NCBI GenBank assembly: GCA_963713695.1
Contig: CAVQMU010000010.1
Location: 682,001 to 746,000, forward strand
Reading direction: 5' to 3'
Source of the DNA: Rhodoblastus sp963713695
Lineage (GTDB): Bacteria; Pseudomonadota; Alphaproteobacteria; Rhizobiales; Beijerinckiaceae
DNA length: 64,000 nt
The position numbers and the translations under genes are program-made. The notes beneath the pieces were generated by a model, which saw only the letters and a list, made by a program, of their open reading frames with translations, searched no databases and had not been told where the DNA came from. Shown in pieces: positions 54,377 to 64,000 of this stretch. The stretch's first letter is position 1, and each line of letters starts with the position of its first letter.

Positions 54377-54413
54377 GGCCCGCGCGCATTCAATCGGAGA
54401 TCCCGCGGTTCGC

Positions 54414-55969
54414 TCAGGCGTCGCGCGCGATATGCTCGTTCCAGCGCCCGAAAGTCTCGGCGAGATCGTCGGAAAGCGGGTGGAAGGCGGCGTCGAAGCT
54501 CTGGCCCTCGCGCAGCCGTTCCGCGACCGCATTGATCTGCGGCGCGCTCAGGCTGAGACGGAGCGCGTCCATTTCACCGATCTTGACGGGCGCGCCGAGG
54601 TGGATCGGGCGTTCGTCGCGCGCGCGGCGGCCGCGCCGCATGGCGGGCTCAGCCAGGGCGCGATGCAGTTTTTCCGCCGAGAAGGCGCGACCCCGGTCGT
54701 CGAAGGTCAGGATCGGGAAGATGCGTCGCGCGTTCAGGCTTTCGCGCCAATCGCAATCGATCAGCCTGAGATGGGGCGAGGCGGCGAGATGGGCGTGCAG
54801 TTCCAGCGCGAACCGGGCGCCGGTCCGCTGACGGGTCTCGATATCGATGGCGAAATAGGCCTCGAGTTCGGCCAGCGCGCATTGCCAGCGCAGGCCGAGG
54901 CCGAGATTGGCGAGTGCGGAAAAATCGCCCTGGAGTTTTTCGCGCAGGCGCGGCGACCAGTCGAGCGCAGCCGAATAGCCGGCGAGGCCGCCCGGAAGGG
55001 CGATGGCTCCAAGCCTGTCCGCCAGCGGCAAGGGAAACAGGATCGCGCCAGAAAAGGGCGGCCCGCCGGCGAAATTCGATCCGCTTAGCAGGACCACGAA
55101 GCCGGCGTCGAGATCGGCGGCGATCTGCTCGCGCGGGCAGCGCAATTGCCTTGCGTCGATTGCGACCAGCACGCGGCCGGGATGGGCGGCGGCGAGTTCG
55201 CGGCGCAGGCGCGCGATGGCCCGGAGCGCCCGGTTTGCGAGCAATCGACGAGATGAAGCAGCACGTCGCGGCCTTGCCCAATGGCCCGAGCGACATTTTT
55301 CTCGACGGCGCGGTCGACCTGTCCGGCATCGAGCGGCACGCCGTAGCGGTCGCGCAATTCGATCGGGACGACGCGACGGTCGCTGGCAAAGCCTTCGACT
55401 TTCTGGCCGCGCGAATATTGCGCGCCAAATGGCGGGGATTCGACGAAGTGGCGTCCCTCCGCGGCGAGCGCGAAGCTTTCGCCGCTTTCCTCTGGCGCGG
55501 CCAAGAGGCTGGTGAGCGGATTTGACAGGATCGAGCTTGCCGCGGCGAGCAGGATGAATTCCGCCTCCGCGCCGGAGCCGGCGAGAGCGATTTCAGCGCC
55601 CTGAGGCGCAAAAAGGCAGGCCAGCCGGTCGCGGATGTCGGCGAACAGGCCGGGCAGGGACAGCGCGTCGGCGGCGCGCGTCGTGCGGTCGAGGGCGTGG
55701 TTGGCCGCGGCGAGGCCTAGCGGCGAGGCGGCGGCTGCCACGGCGGATGAGAACCAGATTTCGCCGGCGGCCGAACCTTGGGGTATGCCATAACGATTCC
55801 TGCCGGTGTGCGGGTTGACGAGCAGTCGCTCGTCGCCGCCGCTCCCCAGCATCGTGTCGAGAATCGCCCCCACGGGGCGCGCGACCGGATCGCGGCCGGG
55901 ATTCGCAAGCAAGGACTCCGCGCGCCGGGATAAACGGACGGACGCGAGCTTTTTGACGAGACTTTTCAC
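54414..55969 (-). pseudogene. PLP-transferase-fold protein, frame break, Lys replaced by Asn
   Basis: The joined product is about 518 residues. It starts MKSLVKKLASVRLSRRAESL, has GEIWFSSAVAAAASPLGLAA, LAGSGAEAEFILLAA (cofactor-phosphate-like) and LLHLVDCS in the first frame, then VLVAIDARQLRCPREQIAAD and VVLLSGSNFAGGPPFSGAIL in the second. In related sequences the last motif reads GSKF, with Lys as the PLP-binding residue; here it is Asn. The break is near 55241-55246 (one base lost or two gained). It looks like an aminotransferase class V-type fold that may not be catalytic. No function is assigned. Confidence 0.5.
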
Positions 55970-56169
55970 TGAACTTCACCGTACGGAATGTCAGGGCATG
56001 GTTGACGTTCTTAACGGACGGGCGCCTTCCAATTCGTTAACATTCGTTATCTTTTGGCGAAAAAACCTCGCTTGGTCCCGACGCATTTTTTGGGCGTCGT
56101 CGCGAAATATGCACATTTGGTCGATAACGCCTTGCTTTCGTCTTCCCGTTACGCAACCCTGACGGCGAT

Positions 56170-58778
56170 ATGCTGACTTCCGCCATTGTTCGAATCATCG
56201 ATTTCTGTGTCCGTCACGCGCGTCTTGTGGTGGCTGTCTTCCTGCTGGCGGGCGTCGGCTCGGGGCTCTATGCCGCGCGCCATTTCAAGATCAATTCCGA
56301 CATCAGCGCGCTCCTGTCGGAGAAATTGCCCTGGCGCCAGCGCGAGGCGGTGTTCGAGCGCGCATTCCACCGCTTCCAGATGCTCGTCGTGGTGGTCGAG
56401 GCGCCGACGCCAGAGCTGACCAGCCAGGCGACGGCCGAGCTGACCCGGCGCCTGGCCGGGGACAAGCAGCATTTCGTCGAGGTGACGAATATTGGAGGTC
56501 TCCCGTTTTTCGCGCGCGAAGGCCTGATGTTCCTGCCGCTCGAAGACCTGCGCCGCACCATCGGCGGCCTCGCCCAAGGCGCACCGCTGCTGCAGGACTT
56601 CACCGGCGACATGAGCCTGCGCGGCCTTGTCGCGGGACTCGAGGACGGCCTCATCGGCGTCAATTCCGGGAAACTCAAGCTTGACGGCATGTCCGGGATC
56701 CTGAACGCCTCCTCCGACACGGTCGAGGCGGTGCTGGCCGGGCGTCCCGCTGCGTTCTCCTGGCGGGTTGCGAGCGCGGGCCATCCTGCGACGCCGGGCG
56801 AATTGCGCGGCGTCATCGAGGTCCGGCCGGTGCTCGATTACCATGAGGTCCAGGCCGGCCTGGCCTCGAGCGACGCGCTGCGGAAAATCGCCGCGGACAT
56901 CGCGCCGCGCTATCAGGCCCGGGTCCGCCTGACCGGGCCGGTCGCCATGTCGGACGAGGAATTCGGCACGATCAAGGAAAACGCCACGCGCAACGGCATC
57001 ATCACCGGCGCCATCGTCCTGCTGATCCTGTGGCGGGCGCTGCGCACATGGCGGCTGATCGCCGCCGTCACCATCAATCTGATGGTGGGGCTGGCGTTGA
57101 CCGCGGCGCTCGGCCTGGCGATGGTCGGCGCCTTCAACCTGATTTCCGTCTATTTCATGGTCCTGTTCGTCGGCATCGGCGTCGATTTCGGCATCCAGCT
57201 CAGCGTGCGCTATCGCGCCGAACGGCACGAGATCGACGATCTTGCGACGGCCATTTCGCGCGCGGGATTTCACTTCGGCGCGCCGCTGACCCTCGCGGGA
57301 CTCGCCACCGCGGCCGGCTTCCTCTCATTCCTGCCGACCGACTACAAGGGCGTTTCCGAACTTGGCCTGATAGCGGGCGTGGGCATGCTGATCGCCTATG
57401 TCGCCAGCGTCACCTTCCTTCCGGCGCTGATATTCATGTTCAATCCGCCGGGCGAACCGGAGGCGATGGGCTACAAGGCCCTCGCGCCGCTCGACGATTA
57501 CATGGCGCGCCACCGGGTGGGCAATCATCGCCGGCACGGCCATTGTCGTCATCTGCGGCCTGCCGTTGTTCTATTGGCTGAAATTCGACTTCAACCCGAT
57601 CGACCTGCGCGATCCCAAGACCGAGGCGGTGGCGACCTACCTGGAACTGGCCCGCGATCCGGGCGCGGAGGTCAACGCCATCCAGGTTCTCGTTCCCACG
57701 CTCGATCGGGCCAAGGCGGACGCGGAAAAGCTCGGCAAGCTGCCGGAAGTGTCGCATGTGCGGATGATCACGAGCTTTGTCCCCGATCAGCAGGACGAAA
57801 AACTCGCGCTGATCAGGGATGCCGCAGAAAAGCTCGAGCCCGCGCTGAACCCGAAGGATGCTCCGGCGCCGCCTGATCGACAGCGAGACGATCGAGGCGC
57901 TGAAAGAGGCGGCGGCCCGGCTCAAGGAGGCGGCCGACGATCCGCAAAACAAGGGTCAGGACAAGGGCATCGCCGCGGCGAACCGGCTTGCGGCGGCGCT
58001 TTCGGGCCTGGCCGGCGCCAAGCCGCAAATGCGCGAAAAGGCGCAAGCCGCAATGATCGAGCCTTTGGCGTTCGATCTCGACGGCCTGCGCCAGACGCTC
58101 AAGGCGCAAAAGGTCGATCTGCAAGCTCTGCCGCCCGAACTGACGCGCGAATGGATCGCTCCGGACGGAGACATCAGGCTGTCGATTGCGCCGAAGGACG
58201 AATCCGGCACGAATGAATCGCTTCGCACCTTCGCCCGCGCCGTGCTGAAGGTCGAGCCCTCGGCCACGGAAGGGCCGATTTCCATCCTGGAAGCCGGCGA
58301 CACCATCGTCGGGGCCTTTTTCGAGGCCGCCGCGCTGGCAATGCTGTCGATCGCCCTGTTGCTCTGGCTGATCCTGCAGAAGTTCAGCGACATGCTGCTG
58401 ACCCTGATTCCGCTGGTCCTGGCGGCGGTTGTGACGCTCGAGGTCACGGTCATCATCGGGATGCCCCTGAATTTCGCCAATATTATCGCGTTACCCTTGC
58501 TGCTCGGCGTCGGCGTCGCTTTCAAGATCTATTACATCATGGCCTGGCGGCAGGGGCAGACCCACCTCCTGCAGACGAGCCTGACCCGCGCTGTGATGTA
58601 TTCTGCCGCGACCACCGCCACGGCGTTTGGCAGCCTTTGGTTCTCGAGCCATCCGGGCACGTCGAGCATGGGGAAGCTGCTTGCGCTCTCGCTGGTTTCC
58701 ACCATGGCGGCCGCCGTGCTTTTCCAACCTATCCTGATGGGCAAGCCGCGCGAAGACGTGACGAAGAAACCGGAATAA
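56170..58778 (+). pseudogene. hpnN: Hopanoid-associated RND transporter HpnN, two frame breaks
   Basis: HpnN moves hopanoids to the outer membrane. The joined product of about 869 residues has an N-terminal membrane anchor, FKINSDISALLSEKLPWRQR, two large periplasmic loops and two sets of RND helices (VYFMVLFVGIGVDFGIQLSV, LTLAGLATAAGFLSFLPTDY; and FANIIALPLLLGVGVAFKIY, LTRAVMYSAATTATAFGSLW). The frame breaks at 57521-57526, GCAATC; dropping C gives GAATC and RVGIIAGTAIVVI. It breaks again between about 57850 and 57885. The family pattern continues across both, so the gene is probably whole in the cell. No other hpn gene is nearby. Confidence 0.87.
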
Positions 58779-58803
58779 CTCGAAGCCGACAGGAGGAACT
58801 CGA

Positions 58804-59037
58804 ATGAAGAATGCTGTGTTCACGCTGGCGCTGATCGTGGCGGGATCGCTGGCGGCGACGGCCTTGGCCGCTTCCGGAACGCCGGAGGAACAGGCTGCCT
58901 GCCGGCCCGACGTTCGCAAACATTGCTACAAGCTCCCGAGGGACGCAGCCGACATGGTTTTCCTTTCCTGCCTGCAGGAGCATCGCGCCCAACTGTCGGT
59001 GAAGTGCCGCACGCTGCTGGAGAGCCACGGCCAGTGA
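58804..59037 (+). CDS. Small secreted four-Cys protein
   Basis: The 77-residue product has a signal peptide (1-22, ending ALA) and a mature 55-residue domain with four Cys (EEQAACRPDVRKHCYKL, VFLSCLQEHRAQLS, KCRTLLE) spaced for two disulfides. Similar small periplasmic proteins are common in rhizobia. Function unknown. AGGAGGAACTCG precedes the ATG; it is 25 bases after hpnN and may be co-transcribed with it. Confidence 0.7.
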   Translation: MKNAVFTLALIVAGSLAATALAASGTPEEQAACRPDVRKHCYKLPRDAADMVFLSCLQEHRAQLSVKCRTLLESHGQ

Positions 59038-59041
59038 GCAT

Positions 59042-59064
59042 AGGCCGCTCCGGCCTCGATTTTT
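59042..59064 (+). terminator. Probable intrinsic terminator after the four-Cys gene
   Basis: The six-base stem AGGCCG (59042-59047) pairs with CGGCCT (59051-59056) over a three-base loop and is followed by CGATTTTT. The short stem makes it weaker than the one that follows. Confidence 0.5.
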
Positions 59065-59070
59065 CCGCGG

Positions 59071-59096
59071 ACGGCGGGCCTTTTCCCGCCGTTTTT
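59071..59096 (+). terminator. Intrinsic terminator before the DUF2147 gene
   Basis: The perfect eight-base stem ACGGCGGG (59071-59078) pairs with CCCGCCGT (59085-59092) over a CCTTTT loop, followed by TTTT. It would end transcription from hpnN and the four-Cys gene just before the DUF2147 binding site. Confidence 0.8.
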
Positions 59097-59116
59097 CGAT
59101 AAAAAGGAGATTGACG

Positions 59117-59785
59117 ATGGTCATTTCGTCCGGAGCGGCGCGTCGCCCGCATCTTTCAGCTCGACGTTCTCTGTCGCGGGGGCTTTTTGCGGCTTGCCTC
59201 GCGGCGGCTTCCCTTGACCTCTCGTCCGGCGCGGCCCCGGCGCTGGCGCAAGCGGCGACTCCCGGCGTTGTCGCTCCGAGCGTCGTCGGCTTCTGGCAGG
59301 CCACCTTCGAAGATGGCCAGCCGAGCGGCTGGTTCTATTTCACCGACAAGGGCGGCGTCGCCGAGGGCCGCCTCGTCAAGATGTTCAAGAAGCCCGGCGA
59401 GACGAAGCTCCATGAATTTTGCGACAAATGCCCCGGCGACAAGAAGGGCGCGCCCATGCTCGGGATGGTCATCGTCTGGGGCATGAAGCGCAACGGCGAA
59501 AAATACGAGGACGGCAACATCCTCGATCCGCGCGACGGTTCGATCTACAATGCGGAATTGACCGTCAGCCCCGATGGAAAGAAGCTTTTCCTGCGCGGCT
59601 ATCTCGGGATATCGCTGCTCGGCCAGACCCAGACCTGGATACGCCTGCCCGATGACGCCATACCCGCTGGGCAAATCCCCGGCCTGGTCGCAGCAAAGCC
59701 GGCGCAGCCGGCCGCCAAGCCGGTCGCGAGCAAGCCGGCGCAGATCGCTCCCAAGCCCGCCCAGCCCGACGAGACCCCACGGTAA
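59117..59785 (+). CDS. Secreted DUF2147 protein
   Basis: The 222-residue product has a signal peptide with a twin-Arg-free hydrophobic core (LFAACLAAASLDLSSG) and the DUF2147 domain: VVGFWQATFEDGQPSGWFYF, CDKCPGDKKGAPMLGMVIVW, GNILDPRDGSIYNAELTVSP and LGISLLGQTQTWIR. A Lys/Pro/Ala-rich tail of 45 residues follows. The role is unknown; it is periplasmic or outer-membrane associated. ATG 59117 fits the AAGGAGA six bases upstream better than the TTG at 59111. Confidence 0.85.
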   Translation: MVISSGAARRPHLSARRSLSRGLFAACLAAASLDLSSGAAPALAQAATPGVVAPSVVGFWQATFEDGQPSGWFYFTDKGGVAEGRLVKMFKKPGETKLHEFCDKCPGDKKGAPMLGMVIVWGMKRNGEKYEDGNILDPRDGSIYNAELTVSPDGKKLFLRGYLGISLLGQTQTWIRLPDDAIPAGQIPGLVAAKPAQPAAKPVASKPAQIAPKPAQPDETPR

Positions 59786-60043
59786 AAGGCGTGGGGAGCT
59801 AATTTAAGACATAAATTCAAAGCCGCGGACAATGTCTGCGGTTTCTACTTGATATGACGCAAGGTCATTGATCCCACGATGCTTCTATAATAAACCGTTA
59901 ACGTCGCAATCGTGCGGATTCGGCCGAGTTCCCGGGGTTTTTGTCGAGGGTTTTGCAGTCCTGTCGGCTTAAATCTTTGAAATGACGCAAAGGTTCTGCC
60001 ACGACGCGTCGATCTATCGGAGCTTGGCTTCGAGGGGGCGGAA
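59786..60043. promoter_or_regulatory. Region upstream of the modular surface protein
   Basis: This AT-richer stretch contains TATAAT at 59886-59891 without a clear -35 element and a direct repeat ATGACGCAAGGT / ATGACGCAAAGGT at 59854-59865 and 59982-59994, which could be regulator sites. A seven-base inverted repeat (59775-59781 with 59790-59796) overlaps the preceding stop codon but lacks a T-run. Confidence 0.35.
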
Positions 60044-63000
60044 ATGGCTGTCACATACACTTGGCTCGCGGGCGCTTTCAACGACTACAGCACCGAGGCG
60101 GATTGGACCAACAGTTCGGGGTCAGGTGAGGGGACAACCCTGCCGGGAGCCGGCGACACCATCGATATCGGGACGGGCGGCTTCTTTATCATGCCTTCGC
60201 CTTTTGATCCTGCCCTGGCGACCGGTCTCACTCTCAATTTCGGCCTCGAGCAAGCCAATCTTCTCGTAAGCCCGGCGTCCTATTTCGTCGCGATCGATTT
60301 GGCCTTGCCGGCCATGGCCATCGACAATCTGTCGCCGGGCGGCGATATGGTTTCTGGCGGCGCTCTGCCGGTGATTGGCGCTGGTCTCCTGGTCGAAGGG
60401 ACGGTGACGTCCAGCGCCACGATCAATATCGGCGCAGGCGATGTCGATTACATCGCGATAGGACAGGACGCGGCTCCAGGCACGCCGGACTATGGCCAAC
60501 CGGGCTATTTCGACAACAATCATGGCACGATCAACGCCACCGGAAGCGGCGCCAATCACGCGGGCCTCGCCTTCCTTCCGGGCTCCTCGCCGCTCATCGG
60601 AACAGGCGCCACGGCGACTTACGGCAATATCTCCCTATCCGACGCTTATCTGGACGCCGCCGTACCCGACGTGGGAACGGGCAATATCAGCATGGCCAAC
60701 GGCAGCAGAATCGTCGCCAACGCCGACCTGCAGCACACCAATGTCGCATTCGGCGATGCGAACGAGACCTTGGCGATCGGCCAGAATGTGACCGGAACAG
60801 TGGGCGGGACCGGGACCTCGGCCGAATACGCCTTCGGCGGCACGATCTCCGGCTTCCAGTCGGGAGATACGATCGGCCTGATGGAGAACGGGACGGGCGC
60901 GACGCCCGCCTCGCTTTCCTTTGCCTCCACCGGCACGAGCGGCGCCGACGCCACGGGCGTGCTGACGATCAAGGACGCCAGCAATGATGTTCTTGGCGCC
61001 CTGAACCTCACAGTTCCGACCGCCCAACTGACGACCGACCAGTTCGTCCTGACCCAGCAGCCCACTGGCCCGGACTGGCCGGGCTACACGAGCCAGTACA
61101 ACATTTCGCTGGCGGATGTGGCGACGGCAAGCCTTGCGTCGCCGGGCGATATCGACGCCGCGTCGACTTATGCGACAACGCCGAATCCGATCGGCACAGC
61201 GCCGACATCCGGCGGCGTGGTGGATATCGGAACCGGCAAGGTCACGATCTCCGGACACGCCGCGGACGATAATACGTTGCTGCCATCGACCATCATCATG
61301 GGCGCCAATCCGTCGGGAGGTTCGTCGAATTCCGACCTGGCCATCACCGACTACAGCGTTGGCGCCAATGTGACGATCGACGCCACCGATCTTGGCGGGA
61401 CTTTCAACTCGAACCAGGAGGCGACGGCGATGTTCGGAGCAATCGGCTCCAACGGCGCGGTCAGTTTCGCCGGCGCGATCAATGTTGGCGCAGGCGATGG
61501 CTTTTCCATCAGCGTCGCCGGCGACCCGGCTCCAAGCACGGCGGAGGGCTATTTCGACGACACCGGCGTGATCAACGTCGAGGGAACGTCGAGCAATTAC
61601 GCGTATATGCAGACCAAGCAGGGCAACGCGGGCGGCAATCCTTCGACGGGCGCTTTCGTCGCCTTGGGAACGGTCAATCTCAGCTATGGTTTCTTCATCG
61701 CCAGGGCGCCGGATTCCGGCACAAGCTCGACGGCGAATGGCGGAACATTCAATCTGAGCAACTCTTCCATACTCGGCGTTGTCAACACGGTCCTCGGCAC
61801 GACCGTCGTCAACTTCGAGGACGCGACCGGAGACTCGCTGGCCATTGGCGAAGTCGACGGCCAGGCCAACGGCCAGTATTTTAGTTTTGGCGGCGCGATC
61901 AATGGGTTTCAGCAGGGCGACACGATCGGCCTGATGACGAATTCGAGTTCGCCCTCTCTGGCGACCCCCTCCTATGTCCAGTGGAATGCGACGACGAACG
62001 AGCTGGAAATTTTCAATTCAGGCGGGACCCAGATCGGCCAGGTGCATCTGGTGGGAAACTACGTCCAGGCTGATTTTACCGCCCCCACCAAACTGACCGG
62101 GCCCGCCGCCAGTTTTGCAACCGCGCAGGGCTATGCCAGCGAATATCTGATCAGCTATAACGATCCGCATCTCTGGGTCAGCGGAGCGACGGGCGATTTC
62201 AACACCGCAAGCGACTGGGCGGGCGGCGTCGTTCCGCCAATGGACGCGACAGCGACGCTGCAGCAGGGCACGATCCAGATCGGTCCGTTCGATGGAATCC
62301 CCTCGCCGCTGACGCTCGACGTGGGCACGAGCGTCGCCTACGCGGGCGCCTCGTCGCAATCCAATCTTCAGGTCATCTACAATTCCCTGTCTTCGGGCGT
62401 CACGATCAACAACACCTCCGGCGGCGGTTCGTCCGTTTCGCCGACGGTTCTCGCCCCTATCGTCGAATCCCAGATCCAGGCGGTCGGGACGGTGGAGTCC
62501 CAGGCGACGATCAATGTCGGCGCCGGCGACATGGAAATCATCTCCCCCACCAGCTTTGCGCCAGGATCGACGCCCGGCGTCTTCGACAATCTCGGCGACA
62601 TCAACCTTGACGGGACAGTCACCAACGGGGCGGTCTCCAATTTCGCCGACCTGTTCGTCGCCGGCGGCGCCGGCGCGACGGTCGATTACGGGACCGTCAA
62701 CGCCAGCGGCGGCGCCATATTCGCAGATGTCGCCGACGCGCCCGCGACGAGCCTCGCCGCCGCCGACGCGCCCGGGGCCTTCTTCCTGAGCAACGGCAGC
62801 GACGCGGTGGCGATGGCCGCGCTTTCCGACACCAATGTCACCTTCGTCGATGGAACCGACACGCTCGCAATCGGCGCGCAGAGCGGCGCGGCGACGGCGA
62901 ACACCTATCAGTTCGGCGGGACGATCTACGGACTGCAGCAGGGCGATGTCGTCTCCTTCCAGACGCTCGCCAATTCGCCCACGCCGAAGTCCGTGGCGGT

Positions 63001-64000
63001 CACGGGCTACGGAACCGATGCGAACGGCATGACCACGATCCTCACGGTCTATGACGGTAGCGATGGCAGCGGCGACGCCTTGGGTTCGATCAGCATCGAA
63101 GGAAAATACACAACAATCGACTTCACGGGCGCCTACACGTCGGCCACGGAGCTTTCGCCCTTCGGCTATACCGGCGGATACAATTTCGGGTTGAACACCA
63201 ACGCGGCTCCAGCCGATCAGTGGAAAAATGGCGCGACCGCCGATTTCGCGACGAGCGGCGACTGGAGCTCCGGCGTTCCGACGACAGGCGTCGCCACCAT
63301 CGGCAATGGAACGGTCGATGTCGGCGCGAGCGACGCTCTCTCCAGCCTGTCCCTGCACATGGGCTCCATCGTCACGGGAACGCAGGGCTCGGGGCCGCCA
63401 AAGGCGACGTCCATGCTCGTCGTCACCGGCGGCGCCGGCGAAACGCTGGCGGCGGATATCATGAATTTCGCGGGCGGCGGATCGTTCAACGCCAATCAGA
63501 ACAATTCCGTCAGCAATAATCTGAAATCTTGCGGGACTGCAGGCGAACGGAACGGTCACTTACACGGGCTACATGGGGATCGGCGCCGGCGACGGCGACA
63601 TCATCACGGTGTCCCCGGAGTCCTCAACATCGTCCACATCAGGCGAATTCGTGAACGCCGGCCAGATCTACCTCGAGGGCGCCGCCGGCAACAACGCCGT
63701 GGCCGGGGTCATGGGCGCAGCGAATACGACCGGCGCGAGCGGCTTCGCAGCCTATGGGAATGTCAGCCTTCAATACGGCCAGTTCTTCGCCGAAGTGGCC
63801 AATTCCAGCACCGGCGCCGCCCTTCCCGCCGCGACCGGAACCTTCAGCCTGAGCGACGACAGCCAATTGGCCGCGACCGTCGATCTCACCAGCACCAATG
63901 TCAATTTCCTCGACGGAACCGACACGCTGGTCCTCAGCGAAGACGCAAACAGCCAATATGTGTTCGGCTCGACCGCCGCGATGATTTCGGATTTCGGGAA
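60044..64000 (+). CDS. Large modular beta-rich secreted or surface protein, 3' partial
   Basis: More than 1300 residues are visible and the gene runs off the window. There is no signal peptide. The sequence is Gly/Thr/Asn/Ala-rich and poor in Lys and Cys. Four modules of about 340 residues repeat the same order: a W-x-x-G-A-x-x-x-F-x-x-x-x-D-W opener, INVGAGD, GYFDNNHGTIN-type, NISLSDA-type, a LAIG strand and FGGTISGFQSGDTIGL. Such proteins in this order are usually type I-secreted or autotransporter-like adhesins. The frame breaks at 63523-63528, GAAATC; one A less gives NNLNLAGLQANGTVTYTG and the fourth module goes on. GAGGGGGCGG precedes ATG 60044. Confidence 0.75.
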   Translation, partial: MAVTYTWLAGAFNDYSTEADWTNSSGSGEGTTLPGAGDTIDIGTGGFFIMPSPFDPALATGLTLNFGLEQANLLVSPASYFVAIDLALPAMAIDNLSPGGDMVSGGALPVIGAGLLVEGTVTSSATINIGAGDVDYIAIGQDAAPGTPDYGQPGYFDNNHGTINATGSGANHAGLAFLPGSSPLIGTGATATYGNISLSDAYLDAAVPDVGTGNISMANGSRIVANADLQHTNVAFGDANETLAIGQNVTGTVGGTGTSAEYAFGGTISGFQSGDTIGLMENGTGATPASLSFASTGTSGADATGVLTIKDASNDVLGALNLTVPTAQLTTDQFVLTQQPTGPDWPGYTSQYNISLADVATASLASPGDIDAASTYATTPNPIGTAPTSGGVVDIGTGKVTISGHAADDNTLLPSTIIMGANPSGGSSNSDLAITDYSVGANVTIDATDLGGTFNSNQEATAMFGAIGSNGAVSFAGAINVGAGDGFSISVAGDPAPSTAEGYFDDTGVINVEGTSSNYAYMQTKQGNAGGNPSTGAFVALGTVNLSYGFFIARAPDSGTSSTANGGTFNLSNSSILGVVNTVLGTTVVNFEDATGDSLAIGEVDGQANGQYFSFGGAINGFQQGDTIGLMTNSSSPSLATPSYVQWNATTNELEIFNSGGTQIGQVHLVGNYVQADFTAPTKLTGPAASFATAQGYASEYLISYNDPHLWVSGATGDFNTASDWAGGVVPPMDATATLQQGTIQIGPFDGIPSPLTLDVGTSVAYAGASSQSNLQVIYNSLSSGVTINNTSGGGSSVSPTVLAPIVESQIQAVGTVESQATINVGAGDMEIISPTSFAPGSTPGVFDNLGDINLDGTVTNGAVSNFADLFVAGGAGATVDYGTVNASGGAIFADVADAPATSLAAADAPGAFFLSNGSDAVAMAALSDTNVTFVDGTDTLAIGAQSGAATANTYQFGGTIYGLQQGDVVSFQTLANSPTPKSVAVTGYGTDANGMTTILTVYDGSDGSGDALGSISIEGKYTTIDFTGAYTSATELSPFGYTGGYNFGLNTNAAPADQWKNGATADFATSGDWSSGVPTTGVATIGNGTVDVGASDALSSLSLHMGSIVTGTQGSGPPKATSMLVVTGGAGETLAADIMNFAGGGSFNANQNNSVSNNLKSCGTAGERNGHLHGLHGDRRRRRRHHHGVPGVLNIVHIRRIRERRPDLPRGRRRQQRRGRGHGRSEYDRRERLRSLWECQPSIRPVLRRSGQFQHRRRPSRRDRNLQPERRQPIGRDRRSHQHQCQFPRRNRHAGPQRRRKQPICVRLDRRDDFGFRE

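Noticed and set aside
59775..59796. Seven-base inverted repeat around the DUF2147 stop codon as terminator
   Set aside because: There is no T-run after the stem and the stop codon lies in the loop.
62018..63559. A 513-codon minus-strand open frame across the modular protein
   Set aside because: The plus strand shows four-fold repeated protein modules; the minus frame only reflects their repeat structure.
1..64000. CRISPR arrays, insertion sequences, integrases or phage genes
   Set aside because: No direct-repeat/spacer array, transposase motif, integrase or phage structural gene was seen in any frame.

Overview
The window reads as the chromosome of an alphaproteobacterium of the order Hyphomicrobiales, probably near the Beijerinckiaceae/Methylocystaceae. 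The evidence is high-GC DNA, a rhizobial-type chemotaxis operon, an HpnN-type hopanoid transporter, a DUF3280-like secreted protein, and dispersed repeats of the kind seen between genes in this order. The assignment is inference from gene content; no rRNA is present. One tRNA gene was found, tRNA-Gly(UCC). No insertion sequence, integrase or CRISPR array was seen.

Layout. 1-918: two small membrane proteins. 1045-11807: two soluble globin-coupled chemoreceptors (one also carrying PilZ and a C-terminal sensor domain), then STAS-cheY-cheA-cheW-cheR-cheB-cheY-cheD-cheT-like, closed by a strong terminator. 12088-22799: a GGDEF-EAL protein, secreted proteins, a lipase-fold hydrolase, an AraC regulator, a small HTH protein, a flavin-reductase-like protein, a ParB-like protein and an ABC exporter. 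22867-29478: the tRNA, a nitrilase-family enzyme, a cluster of DUF5132, HMA-like protein, P-type ATPase and EcsC, and small proteins including a ribbon-helix-helix protein. 29574-36958: an AraC regulator divergent from an acyl-CoA catabolic operon (acyl-CoA synthetase, SDR dehydrogenase, thiolase, acyl-CoA dehydrogenase, racemase-type CaiB/BaiF protein).

37060-38880 is an AT-richer island with a PIN-like protein followed by a zinc-ribbon protein. 38881-48279 (minus strand) is an uptake-and-activation operon: acyl-CoA synthetase, a complete LIV-type ABC transporter and a PaaK-like ligase, with a Crp/Fnr regulator next to it. 48352-50578 is egtB-egtD for ergothioneine. 50674-59785 holds a secreted repeat protein, an aminotransferase, a YeiH-like transporter with a tiny membrane partner, a PLP-fold protein, hpnN and two secreted proteins. 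From 60044 to the end is a modular, strand-rich surface or secreted protein that runs out of the window.

About eleven genes carry single-base frame breaks. Most of these fall inside GANTC-like pentamers (GAACTC, GAAATC or GCAATC where removing one base gives GANTC and restores the protein). GANTC is the CcrM methylation site of this class, so sequencing error at methylated sites is a better explanation than mass gene decay. Such genes are typed as pseudogene here only because their frame is broken as given.
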